DNA of 64,000 bases, taken from NCBI GenBank assembly GCA_029531795.1, contig JAPEIS010000003.1, positions 1,736,001 through 1,800,000 on the forward strand, in the 5' to 3' direction. The notes under the pieces are model-generated. The model worked only from the letters and a program-made list of their open reading frames with translations. It had not been told where the DNA came from and did no database searches. The position numbers and the translations under genes are program-made. Positions 43,480 through 56,040 of this stretch are shown here, one piece after another. The stretch comes from Sclerotinia nivalis. Taxonomy: Eukaryota > Ascomycota > Leotiomycetes > Helotiales > Sclerotiniaceae. Numbering within the stretch: the stretch's first letter is position 1; each line of letters begins with the position of its first letter.

Positions 43480-46400
43480 ATGAATAGCAAATCTCTACTC
43501 GTTAAAATTATTATATTCCCTGTATATGAAAATCCCTTTACTGTTACAAATCTTATTGATAGTGAATGCTCTGAAGAAACCTTTGTTAATCATTCTTTTG
43601 CTTCCAAACACAATATCGAAATACAATTCTTACCTCACTCTTACGAATTCCGATTTGTCGATAGAAAAATCGCCAACAGAATTACAGAATATTTTGTGAT
43701 GGAAATCGCTATAAAGAATTATTATAAGTATTAATCTTTTTACATCATTCAACTTTCATCAAAGACACCATTAATCTTTGGTTTACCATAATTACAATAT
43801 TACAATCCTACTATCAACTGAACAGAAATGAATTTAACATTCTCTTCAAACTATTGCACTTCTAATTGCTTAACACATTATAATTCAGAGCCAATTATTA
43901 CATCAACAATCCTATCTCCGATCAAAAAACAAAAAGATCTAACAAAAGTTACTCTACAACAAATCGTTGATACTATCGAATCTTTAAATAAATTCCTTAC
44001 CGATCTTGATATAAAAACTAAATACATAGTTTATAAATATTACTCTCCATATATCGAGGATTATCCAAAAAACGATATCGATTGTTCATCTATTCAAACA
44101 CTTTCTACTTTTAAAAGAATTTCTTATAAAAAACCTTCTATTGAAGAAATACCAGATAAAAGTTATATATCATAATCTGACGATTCTTCTATTGATCTCG
44201 AATTTCAACAGGGTTTGATACCTGATATAAATTATTATCGAACAAAGCGTTACAAAGAACCAAATAATCAAACACAGATAATTCCCAATTGTCCGCATCC
44301 AAAATCGATTTTAAAGATTGCAAATCGGTATCGACCTATTCACAATCCAAAAAACCATTTACCCCCACTTTCTATTGGAAAACTCCCTATACCTATTTAC
44401 AAAGATACAAACCCAAATATAGATGATATTCATTGATTATAAACTTCTAACTTTATTTCGTTTTGTCAACAAAATAACATTCAGACTATCCGATTAACAT
44501 AAGATGAATTGAATACCGCACAAAAAACTATTAAACAAGATCATCTGCAACAAACTACATTATCCTCGACACTCACAAAAGGGGATTTTCGATCGATTTT
44601 ACAAAGGCAAAACAATATAACAAAGATACTCTCTAGAACCTCACCACAACTTCATGATTTTATATACGATTATTACAAGCCGCTCCATTTGCGAAAAGTC
44701 TCTGAAGCTGATATCGATAAATTTTTAACCAGCAAACCTCCCCTTAGTAACGATCAAATACGACAAAAGCTTCCTATATAATTACAAGACAAACTTCCTG
44801 CCTTCCTCCCACGTTATACAGATAAATTGCCGCTTCGTCGAATCTGAGATCACAAAATTGAATTGATACCCAGTAAAGAACCACCTTATTTCAAAAACCA
44901 TTCTTTATCGTCAATGGAATTAGTAATGATACACAAATAACTTAATAATAATCTCTCCAAGAAATTCATTCGGGAATCGAGATCACGATACACCTCTCCT
45001 TTGCTATTAGCTACCAAACCGGGAAAAAAGATCCGCATTTGTCAAGATTATCAAAGACTAAATAACATTACTATAAAGAATCGTTATCCATTACCCATCG
45101 TTCGCGAAACGCTGGACGCTCTTTGCAATGCAAAAATTTACACCAAGTTTGATATCATTGCAACGTTCAACAAATTGCGAATCGCCGAAGGGGATAAATG
45201 GAAAACTATATTCATTACTCGTTTTGGTCTTTTTGAATCTCTAGTTATACCTTTCGATCTCTACAATACACCTGCATCGTTCCAACATTATATCAATTAT
45301 ACGCTTTTCGACAAGTTGAACAAGTATTGCACTATATATCTCGATAACGTTCTAATCTACTCCGATAATCCTGTAGAGCATAAAAAGTATATCCGCCAAG
45401 TAGTTCAAAAGTTAATGAATGCTGGATTACAGATTGATATTAACAAATGCGAGTTCGAAACCACGAAGATAAAGTATTTGAGTCTTATCATTACAATCGA
45501 AGGCATCGAAATGGATCAAGAAAAAATCACAACTATTACATCTTGAGAATTGCCTTTATATGTAAAAGATTTACAACGATTTTTCGGTTTCGCCAATTTC
45601 TATCGATGTTTTATAAAAGATTTTTCAAAGATTTGTTGCTCTCTTAACGATCTCTTGCGGAAGAATATTATATAGGATTGGACTACAGATCATACAAAGA
45701 CTTTTGACGCTTTAAAAAGAGCTTTCATAATGATGCCAGTTTTGGTATACTTTGATTACAAACGGAAAACTGTTTTGGAAACCAACACTTTCAATTGGAC
45801 TTCAGAAGGAGTTCTTTTGCAATACAATAATGATAACGTTTTGCATCCAATCGCTTACTTTTCATCTAAGTATACAACAACAAAATGCAATTATGAAATC
45901 TACAACAAAGAACTATTTGCTATTATCAAGACAATAAAAGAATAACACCCAAAACTTCAAAACTCACAAAAGGAATTCGAGATTTTTATTGATTATAAGA
46001 ACCTCGAATATTTTATAACTACAAAAGCTCTCAATCAACGATAAATACAATGATCTGAATTTCTATCTCAATATAATTTCTGTATAATCTATCAACCAGG
46101 AAACAAAGCTATTCGACCAAACACACTAAATAGAAAACACGAAGATCAACTGTATCGCTCTGATCCAAACGATGAACATCTAAAGAATCGAAAACATATT
46201 ATCCTCCCTCAGAACCGTTTTGACAACAACCTTTATAAGGATTTGATTGAGTATATCAATTTGGCACCAATGGAAACAATAATACCACTCTACAACCAAC
46301 CAATTGATACCTTAATCGATACAGTATATACTAAATCCGATATCGCAGATCAACTTATTTCTACTCTTAACAACCCATCGATGACTAAATGGCCAAAAGA

Positions 46401-47853
46401 GCATCGTAAAACCCTCCAGATCGTTATACAAGATTATTCGATCCAAAATAATAGAATTTATTACCAGAATAAAATTTGGATTCCACCAGACGATGAACTC
46501 AAACTCCAAATTATCTATCGAACTCATTCTTTTGGTTCTGCCGATCATCCTAGTCGAACTAAAACAATCGATCTTATCTCTCGTACATACTAATGGCCTA
46601 ACATACATTTGAAGATCGTATCCTACATAAAGGCCTACAAACTTTGTACTCATACCAAATCGTCCAAATCGATGCCTTCCGGATTTTTGAAATCGCTATC
46701 TATCCCTTTTCGCACATGATCTGATATCTCAATCGACTATATTACACCACTCCCAGATTGTACTCGTTATAATTCTACCTATAAACATATCTTAATAATA
46801 ATCTGCAAACTAACCAAAATGAAACATTTCATCGATATACACACATTAACAATAAAAAAACTAATCGATGCTTTTATCAATTGCGTTTATACACTTCATA
46901 GACTTCCGGATAATATCATTTCCGATTGGGGAACGCAATTCGTATCAGAATTCTAATCACAACTCTCGAAGTGATTGGAAATTACCTTAAAACATTTTTC
47001 AGCTTTTCATTTTCAAACAAATAATCAAACTAAACATATTAACTCGATTCTAGAACAGTATTTACAAGCTTTTGTTAACTATTATCAAAACGATTAATTG
47101 GATTGACTACCCTTAACCGAATTTGTATCCAATAATTTAATCTCTGAAACAACTAATTGCTCGCCTTTCTTCACCAATTACAGCTTTAATCCATACCTAG
47201 GCATTGAGCCTAATAAACCTTATCCACCAGATATAACTCTAACACAAAAACAGGAATTCTTTAAAAGTAATAGAACTACAGATCATATAGAATATATCTT
47301 AAAACAACTTTATACCCTTGTACAACAAACAATTACCATTTATGAAGATTATACTAACCACCACCGCTCTGACTCACCTCGCTACACGACTAACTAGAAA
47401 GTCTTTGTCAATACCAAGAATATAAAGACTTCACACAAAGCAAAAAAGCTAAATGATAAATGGATCAACCCTTACAAGATTATCAAAGTTTATCCTTATA
47501 TTTGTTTTGTTCAATTATTTGAGAATGTTAAAATCTTCCCTATTTTCCATCATTCTCTTTTACTTCCAGTTTATACTAATCCTCACTTCCCGGCTCAAAC
47601 AACGATTAACAAGTCCGAATCCCTGACTACACAAAACAGAATTTTGAAGCGGAACAACAATGAAGATAAACCTATTCAGAAATGGATATTTGAAAGGGTT
47701 CTAGATAATCACAATAAGAATAGCCATCATTATTTGATCAAATAAAGACACTACACACCAACTTGGCAATCAGTTAATAACTTAAAGGATAACAAGAAGA
47801 TTCTTATCGAATATCATCGCCTTCATCCAGAAAAGCCAGGGCCGCCAGCTTGA
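43480..47853 (+). pseudogene. Chromovirus E pol: protease, RT, RNase H, integrase, chromodomain
   Basis: A single frame of 1458 codons broken only by stops. Protease: NLIDSECSEETF (DSG expected). RT (45001-45546): IRICQDYQRLNN, YTKFDIIATFN, active site IYLDNVLIYSD (DD to DN). RNase H: VLETNTFNWTSEGVL, YNKELFAIIKTIKE. Integrase: HSFGSADHPSRTKTIDL (zinc region), ISDWGTQFVSEF (DDE region). The C-terminus is a chromodomain, WIFERVLDNH...HYLIK, with the next Trp codon lost to TAA, then NLKDNKKILIEYHRLHPEKPG. The chromodomain would guide integration into heterochromatin. Confidence 0.9.
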
Positions 47854-48150
47854 ATCCTAAAGCACCCCAACACTACTATATTGCAACCGGAACCACAGAA
47901 TTTGCAATCGGAATTATACAACGCGATTGCTACACTTACTCTACAAAGATCCACTCACACCAAGATTGTTCGCTTCGCCTAAAGATATATTACATATTAT
48001 AACAATAAGAGATATAACATCATTAAAAAATATCACACATTTTTTTTGTTCAGGGATTTAATTGAGGAAAGAGATCTGTATTTTTTCTTTATTTTTCTTT
48101 ATTTTTTAATGCCCATTTGGGGTCAAATGGGTTTTTTGAGGAGGGAATAC

Positions 48151-48314
48151 TGTTACGGGTTCATTTCCCTTCATTTACACATGATCATATATGCCTTAGG
48201 CATACATACATACACTCACTTCTATATAGTCAGATCATCTCCTTGACCTTCTTCTCCTCCTCGTAATACAACAATAGATCAAACCTACACATACCTTTTC
48301 CCTCACCATAATAG
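48151..48314 (+). repeat. 3' LTR of chromovirus E
   Basis: Same LTR as 41562-41724 but with many G-to-A and C-to-T changes, including the terminal GTGATA now ATAATA. Confidence 0.93.
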
Positions 48315-49357
48315 AATCCTTTTTTTAAATTATTTGTATTTTTGAGAATTCGTTTTGTAGTAGTATTTCGTTTATATTTTGTTTTCAATTGCTTTTTAAT
48401 AATATTATAATTTATTTTAAAGAAGGTAGCGAATTGTGGTTTGTTGTATATTAATACGTCTTTTTCTTTTTTTAAGATTGTATATATTTTGTATACTTTA
48501 TTTTGTAAATATTTTGGTTTTTTATTGAGAATGTCTACTTTAGTGTTTTCTGTTCCTTTGATATATAAAATACGAAAATTGTAAACAGCTATAATTTCGG
48601 ATTATTTTATTTATTGTTTGTTTAATTCCTTTATTATAATAAAGTAAACCAGATTTTTGTGATCGGTATATATTTATATTGTATATTTCAATTCTTTCAA
48701 ATAAACTCTCCATTTTCTAAATGCTTCGATTATAATTAATAGCTCTTTATTGTAAATTTCGTAATTCAATTCTGCTAGTGATAGTTTACAGAAATAGTAG
48801 ATTATTGATTGTTATTTCTTGTTTGTTTTAGATTGATTTAATATAGTCCCTAAAGCGTAGTTTAAAGAATCAGTTTCAATTACAATCGATAGTTCTGAAT
48901 CGAATGATAAAAGTATTAGTTTTTTTATAAAAATTTGTTTGAATAATTTGAAAGTTTCTTATACCTTTTTTGTTTATTGAAATTCTTTCTGATTTTTCTT
49001 AATTATTTCAGATATCGAAGTTATTATTTTCGAATAATCTTTAATAAATCTACAATAAAAATTAATAAATCCTAAAAAGGATTGTATTTCTTTAATACTT
49101 ATAAATTAATTTCATTTCTGAATAATCTTTAATTTATCAAAACTCATTTTGAATCCTTTTGGAAAGATTATATAATCCAAAAACTCTGTTTTTGTAATGT
49201 GGAATATATATTTGCTAGATTTGTATTGAAGATCCGTTTTCTTCAAGTATATTAATATATTATTAATATTCTGAATATTTTATTCCAAAGTCTTTGAATA
49301 TACCAATATATCGTTTAAATAACAAATATAATAAATATCGAGATACTTTCTTAATAT

Positions 49358-49520
49358 TATCACGGTGAGGGAAAAGGTATATGTAGGGTTGATCTATTGT
49401 TGTACTACGAGGAGGGGAAGAAGGTCAAGGAGGTGACCTGACTATATAGAAGTGAGTGTATGCATATGTGCCTAAGGCACACATGATCACGTGCAGGTGA
49501 AGGGAGATGAACCCGTAACA
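49358..49520 (-). mobile_element. Solo LTR of family E, inverted, in chromovirus B
   Basis: 163 bp on the minus strand. Target duplication AATAT at 49353-49357 and 49521-49525. Confidence 0.95.
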
Positions 49521-50518
49521 AATATATTGTTTATCAAATATATATATATTATCGATATATTGATTAACCTGAATAGTATAATCTGATATTTGTATAATCC
49601 GTATCGAATTCTAAATATTGTTTTCTATTCTTTACCTTTATTTATTCTAATTAAATGAAAACCGTTTTGTAAATCAAATTTGAAGAAGATTTTAGTTTTC
49701 TTCAATCGATCTCTCAATTTTGTAATTAATGGAAGTGGATATCAATCTTTGATTGTTATATTATTGAGCTTATAGTAATCTATATATAGCCTTTTGGTTT
49801 TATCTTTTTTTGATGTGTATAATATAAAGCTAGCTGTTTATGAGATGGATTCTTTGATTTATTCTTTCTTTAAACTATCGTTAATATATTCCTTGAGCAT
49901 CTTTAAGTTTTCTTTTGATATTTGATAAATAGATTTGAATAAAGATATCTTTCTTTTCATTAATACTATTTTATAATTCTACAATTTGTATTCTGATAAA
50001 GCTTTATAGTCTTTTCGTTTTTCGAAAAGTTTTGTGTATTTTATATACTTTATTGGTATATTCATCAATGAGGGATCCTAGGTTTGATATTCTATATCGA
50101 TAGAATTGTTTGTTTTCAACTTTCTAAAACATATATTCAATCTTGCAAACTTTTGTATATCTCGGTGATTGCAATTGCATTAATCGAATGTCAAAGTTTC
50201 TCGATTTTAATCAATATTGGGGTTATATTATATCAATTATGGTATATCTAATATAATCTGGTAATTCCCTAAAAGAATTATATTAAGCTATATAAATTTG
50301 TAATATTTATTTATCTATATTTCTATTAGTTTAATCTTTATTTGTATTATTCTTTTATCAATATTAATTAATTGTTTATCTATTAATTATAATATATATA
50401 GATGTTTCTTTATTTGGAACCTTATATTAGCTTTTTGTATAGCTTTGTATATAATAAAATTTCCGATTGCTTTAAAATCTATTATAATTCTAAACCGGTG
50501 CTTATTAATTGTAACTAT

Positions 50519-50806
50519 TGTGAGAAAGTTGGATTGCTAGGGCCACATACGTAGCTAGTTCATAGGCATTAGGTCACATGATCCTTCGTAGTTAAATATA
50601 AGGAGAAGGCTTTGCCTTCCCTTCTAGAATAATCAATCGTTTTCACTAGTCTTTTTGCATACCCACTGTATACAACCCCCAACCCATTGTTATTCACATT
50701 AGTTCTACTATTCGAAGTTTATACAATGTAGTCTGATCAGTTCGTATCCTATTCCCCCTCGCAGCGTGCTATCGGGACGCACGTATCTCGACCTACCTCT
50801 TTCACA
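50519..50806 (+). mobile_element. Solo LTR of an unidentified family in chromovirus B
   Basis: 288 bp, TGTGAGAAAG...CTTTCACA, with inverted termini. The site duplication is CTAT (4 bp, or ACTAT if the end is placed one base earlier). Chromovirus A (near 12655) shows the empty site. It is GC-richer than its host, not RIP-damaged, and its internal part is absent from the window. Orientation is inferred from a TATA-like ATATAAGG on the plus strand. Confidence 0.85.
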
Positions 50807-51965
50807 CTATCTGATTGATCTGTCCGTTATATTCTGTAGTGTTTAATTGTCTGTTTTGATCTTTTTGGTTAATTTAATTAATTTAATCAATTTGATCAAT
50901 TTAATCAATTGAACGATTTAATTGATTAAATAAAGAAATATTTTAATAATCTTCTTTTTTATCATTTATAATTGTTTAATCAATTGAAATCTTATCGTCG
51001 AATATGTTTTTTCATTTGGTAACTAAAGGTAATCCTTATATAATCCAAAGAAAATATCCTATTGTTTAAAAAGGTTGTATAATTTAAACTTGTATCAAAT
51101 ATTTATCCCCTATCTTTCGTATTAGATATATCTTATATATAGAATAATTAATATTGTAATAGAAATAAATGATTTCCTATATTTCTTTTTGTTCTAGTAT
51201 TTTTATATAATGATATAAGGTTCTTTCGATAAAGAAAAAGTTGATCGTTATTCTATATTATAGAATTCTATATTTATCAATAATTCTTGTTTTATAGGTT
51301 TTTTCTTTTATAGTATTTATAATACTTAAATCGTTACTATGAATTTTTTCATTTGTTTTTCCGAATTTCCAAATTCGATGATTCTATTCGTCGATATATT
51401 GTATAATCCAAAGTTCCTTTGAATTTGGTTTTCGATCGATCTACAAAATTGATTTTTCTTTTGAATCTTCTGATTCTTCGAATTGATTATCCTTTAATTG
51501 TTCTTTAAAACCTAAATCCATACAACTTGAAACATATAACTAAAATGCAAATATCGTATTGAATTGTTTTTTACTCTTCCAAAGTTTCTTATTCCGATTG
51601 AAATTTCTTTGTTTCTTCTAACAATGAATTACGGTTTTATATCCTAATTGTTTATATTCGAAATATAACTTTTCATTTCTATATTTATCCATTTCTTCCT
51701 TAAATAGCTTTCCTCGGATAATAGTATTCAGCTTTATCGAATCTTTATAACTTTTATTTCTAACTTGACAATGTTTTCCTTCATTTCGTTTATAATTCTG
51801 ATCTAAATAATTTTGGAATTTCTTGTTTCACTAATATTTGTAAAATCGATTATCAATCTTGATTATAAGTTCTATTATTTCGTTAATATTCGTAAGCTCG
51901 ATACTTTTTATAAATTCCAATTTTATATAATCCTTAAGACTACAATAGAAATGATTTAATAAAAC

Positions 51966-52355
51966 CTATTGATTCCATCCAATTTGATTAGTATATCGTT
52001 TGAATTCTATAGCATAATTAATTGCTACTCCGGTTTGTTTTAAAACGAATAGATTTCGTTCAGCTGTCTTAACTTTGTCGATATCCCCAAATACTCGTCC
52101 GATTTCTCTTTTGAACCCTACGAAACTTTCGAAAATGGTTCGTGTAACTATCATACAATGATCTTTAAACTTGGTAAAATAATCTTTGAGATAAAATTGA
52201 ATCCATTTGGCTACTTTTCCACGAAAATAAAAGGAAGCATACAGACTATAGTTATTAAGAGTTACAAATTTAGCAGTATTGAATTTGAAGTACATTTCGA
52301 TTTGAAATAGAAAGATTTCGAGTTCCCTTCGATTGCTATAATACTTATCGAGCAT
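51966..52355 (-). pseudogene. Chromovirus B gag fragment
   Basis: 130 codons equivalent to 13814-14224: KYYSNRRELEIFLFQIEMYF...WIQFYLKDYF. The copies differ at transition sites only, as far as I compared. Confidence 0.85.
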
Positions 52356-52530
52356 TGTTATTCATAAGGTTTCCGTAATCTATATTGAAATAAAGTCAGC
52401 ATCTAACAGTTCGACATTATTGTCATTATTGTTGTTATTATTCGATGAAGTATTGATGACAAGATCTTGCGAAAATATAACAAAATAAAACATATCAAAT
52501 CGATACTTAAGTTAATAAGAATATTCAAAT

Positions 52531-53015
52531 TATTACACCACTACAATCCTTTATCATTAGAAAGTGATTAAAAGGCTTATAAAAAAGCCATAGTAATTTC
52601 TATTAAAGGTCAAATAGGGGCTTGGTAAAAATGAAGATATAATTGTTGTATTGTATAGTAACTATAGTATTTAAACTAATGATTGTTCTTGAGCACAAAG
52701 CTCTACAATAAGAGAATCAATCCTGCTTATATAAACCTTCGTATTTGGGAGCCTTAGGAGCTCTCGAAGCTTCAATGCTCTAGGAGCGTTGGGAGCCTTC
52801 GAAACTCCAATACTCCAGAAGCATTGGGAGCCTTCGAAACTTCAATGCTCCAGAAGCGTTGAGAGCCTTCGAAACTCTAATACTCCATTACATGATTTGA
52901 TACTAATATAGCCTATACTCGTTTGTTCCTATGATCATCTTAATTTTATACTAATTTGATCAAATCATAACGTGTATTCACACGATCAGTTATTGTAAGA
53001 TCCGTGATCGTAACA
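52531..53015 (-). repeat. 5' LTR of chromovirus B
   Basis: 485 bp; TGTTAC has become TATTAC at the left end, GTAACA is intact at the right end. Four 35-bp units at about 52755-52885. Confidence 0.9.
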
Positions 53016-53454
53016 TCGAACAACTCAAACTAAAACTTCATTCTATCGAATAATCAGGTTAATTAATACTGAGAAAAGATTAAACTCTAAAATACTAAAA
53101 TAGCTTTATATAGTATATATTATTAGTATAACTGATTATAGATCAATCATCTAATAAAAAGATCAAACTTTGTTCAAAAAGACTTTTCAATTATTTCAGA
53201 ATCTTGCTCTATATAAGATTCTAGAAGTTTTCAAAATTTCATCAATAAAGCTAATAGAAATGGAAATTGTTTTATACTTTCCGAAAATCAGATTAAACAC
53301 TGGAATCAGATAATATACTTTCAAATTGTTGAAAACCTCGTTTTCTTATTCTGTTAATACAATTATGGATAAACTAGCTACCGAAAAGGAAGTTCTAAAT
53401 ACAATAGCAATCCTTTAAAGAAAACTATCGAAACTTACTCAATTTGAAAAGATT

Positions 53455-53748
53455 ATGAATTCAATTAAAAAAGATTTCGATTCTGTAATCCTAGAAAAGA
53501 TCGATCACTTTCATTTTCCTCTTTGGAAAAAGGATATTTTATATAAAATCAATATCAGCAAAATAACAAAGAAGGATATTACAATTATCTATAATCTTGT
53601 ATTCAAATATAAATACAAAAATACTATTATAATATATACAAATACTTTATTTACTTTGAATAGAATCGAAATTGAAATCGGGATTGTAGTTATTCTATCG
53701 AATAATCAGATTTCATATCAGGAAACTATCAATATTGGAATGAATTAG
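53455..53748 (+). pseudogene. Right LINE RNase H remnant
   Basis: 98 codons on the LINE strand. IIIYTNTLFT is where RNase H has YTDGS, followed by IEIGIVVI. The corresponding part of the left LINE is near 7030-7250 (minus strand). Confidence 0.65.
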
Positions 53749-53961
53749 TTTATTTATAATAATAAACTTTTTGGAATTATTAAAACAATCGAATATACTA
53801 ATTCCATTACTCAATCAAATAAAAAATTCAAAATCTATTTAGACAATTAAATCAAATTATATTGATTGAAAATACCTTTTAATACTCCTAATCAAATATA
53901 CCAAATTAGAGTAATCAAAATTATAAAAACTCTTCTTAAAAAAAGAATTGAAATCTTCTTT

Positions 53962-54107
53962 TGTCACGGGTTCGTAACCCGTTCCTAGCTAGTCTGCATG
54001 GCTGCCTAAGGCACCCATCCCCTATATAGTCGGTGGTCTTCCTAGCATCTTCTTCCTTCTTTGTAGAATATCATCATATCTTAAGGCATCTTACCATTAC
54101 TGTGATA
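53962..54107 (+). repeat. 5' LTR of chromovirus D
   Basis: 146 bp, little RIP. Confidence 0.93.
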
Positions 54108-54401
54108 GTATATTCTATCTTCTATAAAGACTCTGCTGTCGAACGGGAAAGACAGCCCAATCTTGCTAAATAATCAATTTTACAAAATACTCGGAAACTT
54201 CGATTATCAATATATCGATGAACAATAAACAATGCCTTAATTCGATTCCAATCCAGATTCAGATCTAGATTTAGATCCAAAACCAGATTCAGATTCAGAT
54301 TTAGACTTCGATTTAATTAGTACTATGTTGTTATATATTCGAAATCAAAGCCCTTATAATTATATTTTAGTTTTTAAGATTGTCTTAAATAATCTATCAC
54401 C

Positions 54402-55990
54402 ATGTCGGACACCACTCAATCAATTTCACCAGAACTATCGATATCTTTAGTCCGATCAAAGACAATATCCGAACTCCGAGAGTATATTAAGTTTGTTTTC
54501 TCTAATTATCAATGGTTTGTATATGAGCTTTCCAGTGTTGGAGATGGAGATTTTAAAGATCCAACTTTTGTTTCCGATATGTTTATCAATATACAGAACC
54601 CTGAAGCTGTTGTATATATATAATATTTGTTTAGTTTTATAGAACGAATGCTAGCTGAAGTAGAGTAATACTGATAAGAAATATATGTACTACAAGGAGA
54701 TTTGCAATTAAGCAATACAGCTAATGTGAGATTAATGATTTAGAATTCTGCTTTTCGGGAATAACTTGACCAATTATTTATCGGCGTAAACTCTACTATA
54801 TCAATCTATCGATTACGACAAATTACGAAGAATCCTGAACTGTTCAAAGGTGAAAAAACAGGTTTTTTGATTCGACAAAGCGAATACGAAGATTGGAAAA
54901 TGGGTTTACACATTTGTTGGAAAAGCGATCCTGCAGTTTTCGATATAGAACAAAAGAAATTGTTATATATGGTTTCGCTTTTGAAAGGAATAGTTCGATA
55001 AGAAAGACGAAAAGATATTGAAGGAATTATAGATAATATATCAGAATTTACTATTGTGGATACATTTCTGAAGAAACTCGATGGTTTTTATATTTCAATT
55101 GATACTGAATATAAAACAGCAATCAAATTCGATAAACTCAAAATAAGCGAAAAAACCCTATTTCCTTTTTTTTATTTACAGTTGGAATATTTGGGTATAC
55201 TTAATGGAAAGATTCCCCGAGAAATGGTTTTTGCAATGAAACAAAAAGTCATTAATGAATTGAAGGCATTAGTAAAAGGCAATTCAAATCCTTACGAATT
55301 TACTGATACTGAAGGATGGAGAAAGAAGTTTCAAGTATGAAACCAAAATTATCGGGATAATGAATATTATAATACAAACTTCTCGAGATTTAATTCAATT
55401 TATATTCAACGATAAGCATTGCCAGCATTTCATATCCAAAACGATTCTATAAATCTCGATGCAATCAGAATCCTAAAACAAATACAAAGAGAATACGAAT
55501 ACCTTTATGATCTATACCATTTTTGTAAACAATCTGGGTATCGAGTTGCAGGTTGTGAAGCAAAGAAACAAGCCGATACTATAAGAAATACAAGCGGATA
55601 CAAAGGCATTTCCTGTAGAAGTAGTTATTTGAGAAATAATCATCAACTATATCAAAATCAACAATATCATTCGAACAGTTCAATCAATCGAGGTAGCTAC
55701 CAACGAAGAGGATATCAAGCACAACCTTAAGTTCAACAATACTGTCCTTTTAATCCAATTGATCGTGGAAGTTTCCAACGAGGTAATTATCAAGATTACA
55801 ATAATCATCAATAACAATACCTTAATATATTCATTGGGTTTGTTGAAAAAGAAGTATTAGTATTATCAGAAAGTATATCAAATATATCTTCTTGTAATAC
55901 AATATCATCGCTACCTACATTTATTCAAAAGTATTCGGGAAAAGTTTAACCTCTGCGACAAATCGTTCGCGGGGGTTATCAAGGGATACA
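54402..55990 (+). pseudogene. Chromovirus D gag
   Basis: The plus-strand frame starts MSDTTQSISPELSIS at 54402 and continues with stops. LKKLDGFYISIDTEYKTA and MKQKVINELKALVKGNSNPY (55056-55340) match gag of E. The zinc knuckle near 55515 reads Y-x2-C-x4-Y-x4-C (LYHFCKQSGYRVAGC), with Cys and His each turned to Tyr. The tail is Asn/Gln/Tyr-rich. Confidence 0.8.
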
Positions 55991-56040
55991 GAATGAATAC
56001 GACAAGTAATAACTAGCAAAGAATCTTTACAATTCAATTC

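Larger units (their letters stand above)
41562..48314 (+). mobile_element. Chromovirus E, full length (youngest family)
   Basis: LTRs are 41562-41724 (163 bp) and 48151-48314; the target duplication GAATC is at 41557-41561 and 48315-48319. LTR termini are TGTTAC...GTGATA. A purine-rich GAGGAGGGAATAC precedes the 3' LTR. Gag then pol are on the plus strand. Three solo LTRs of this family sit elsewhere in the window. It is inserted into pol of B. Confidence 0.95.
37492..53015 (-). mobile_element. Chromovirus B (same family as A), carrying four nested insertions
   Basis: Target duplication TCGAA at 37487-37491 and 53016-53020. The 3' LTR is 37492-37903 plus 39499-39571 (485 bp, split by a LINE), and the 5' LTR is 52531-53015 (485 bp). 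Each is about 36 bp shorter than the LTRs of A, one minisatellite unit. The interior aligns with A throughout once the nested LINE fragment (37904-39484), element E (41562-48314) and two solo LTRs (49358-49520, 50519-50806) are removed. All genes are dead. Confidence 0.93.

Noticed and set aside
54402..54623. Possible host gene before gag in element D
   Set aside because: It lies between the LTRs, in the same frame as gag, and is best read as the gag N-terminus.
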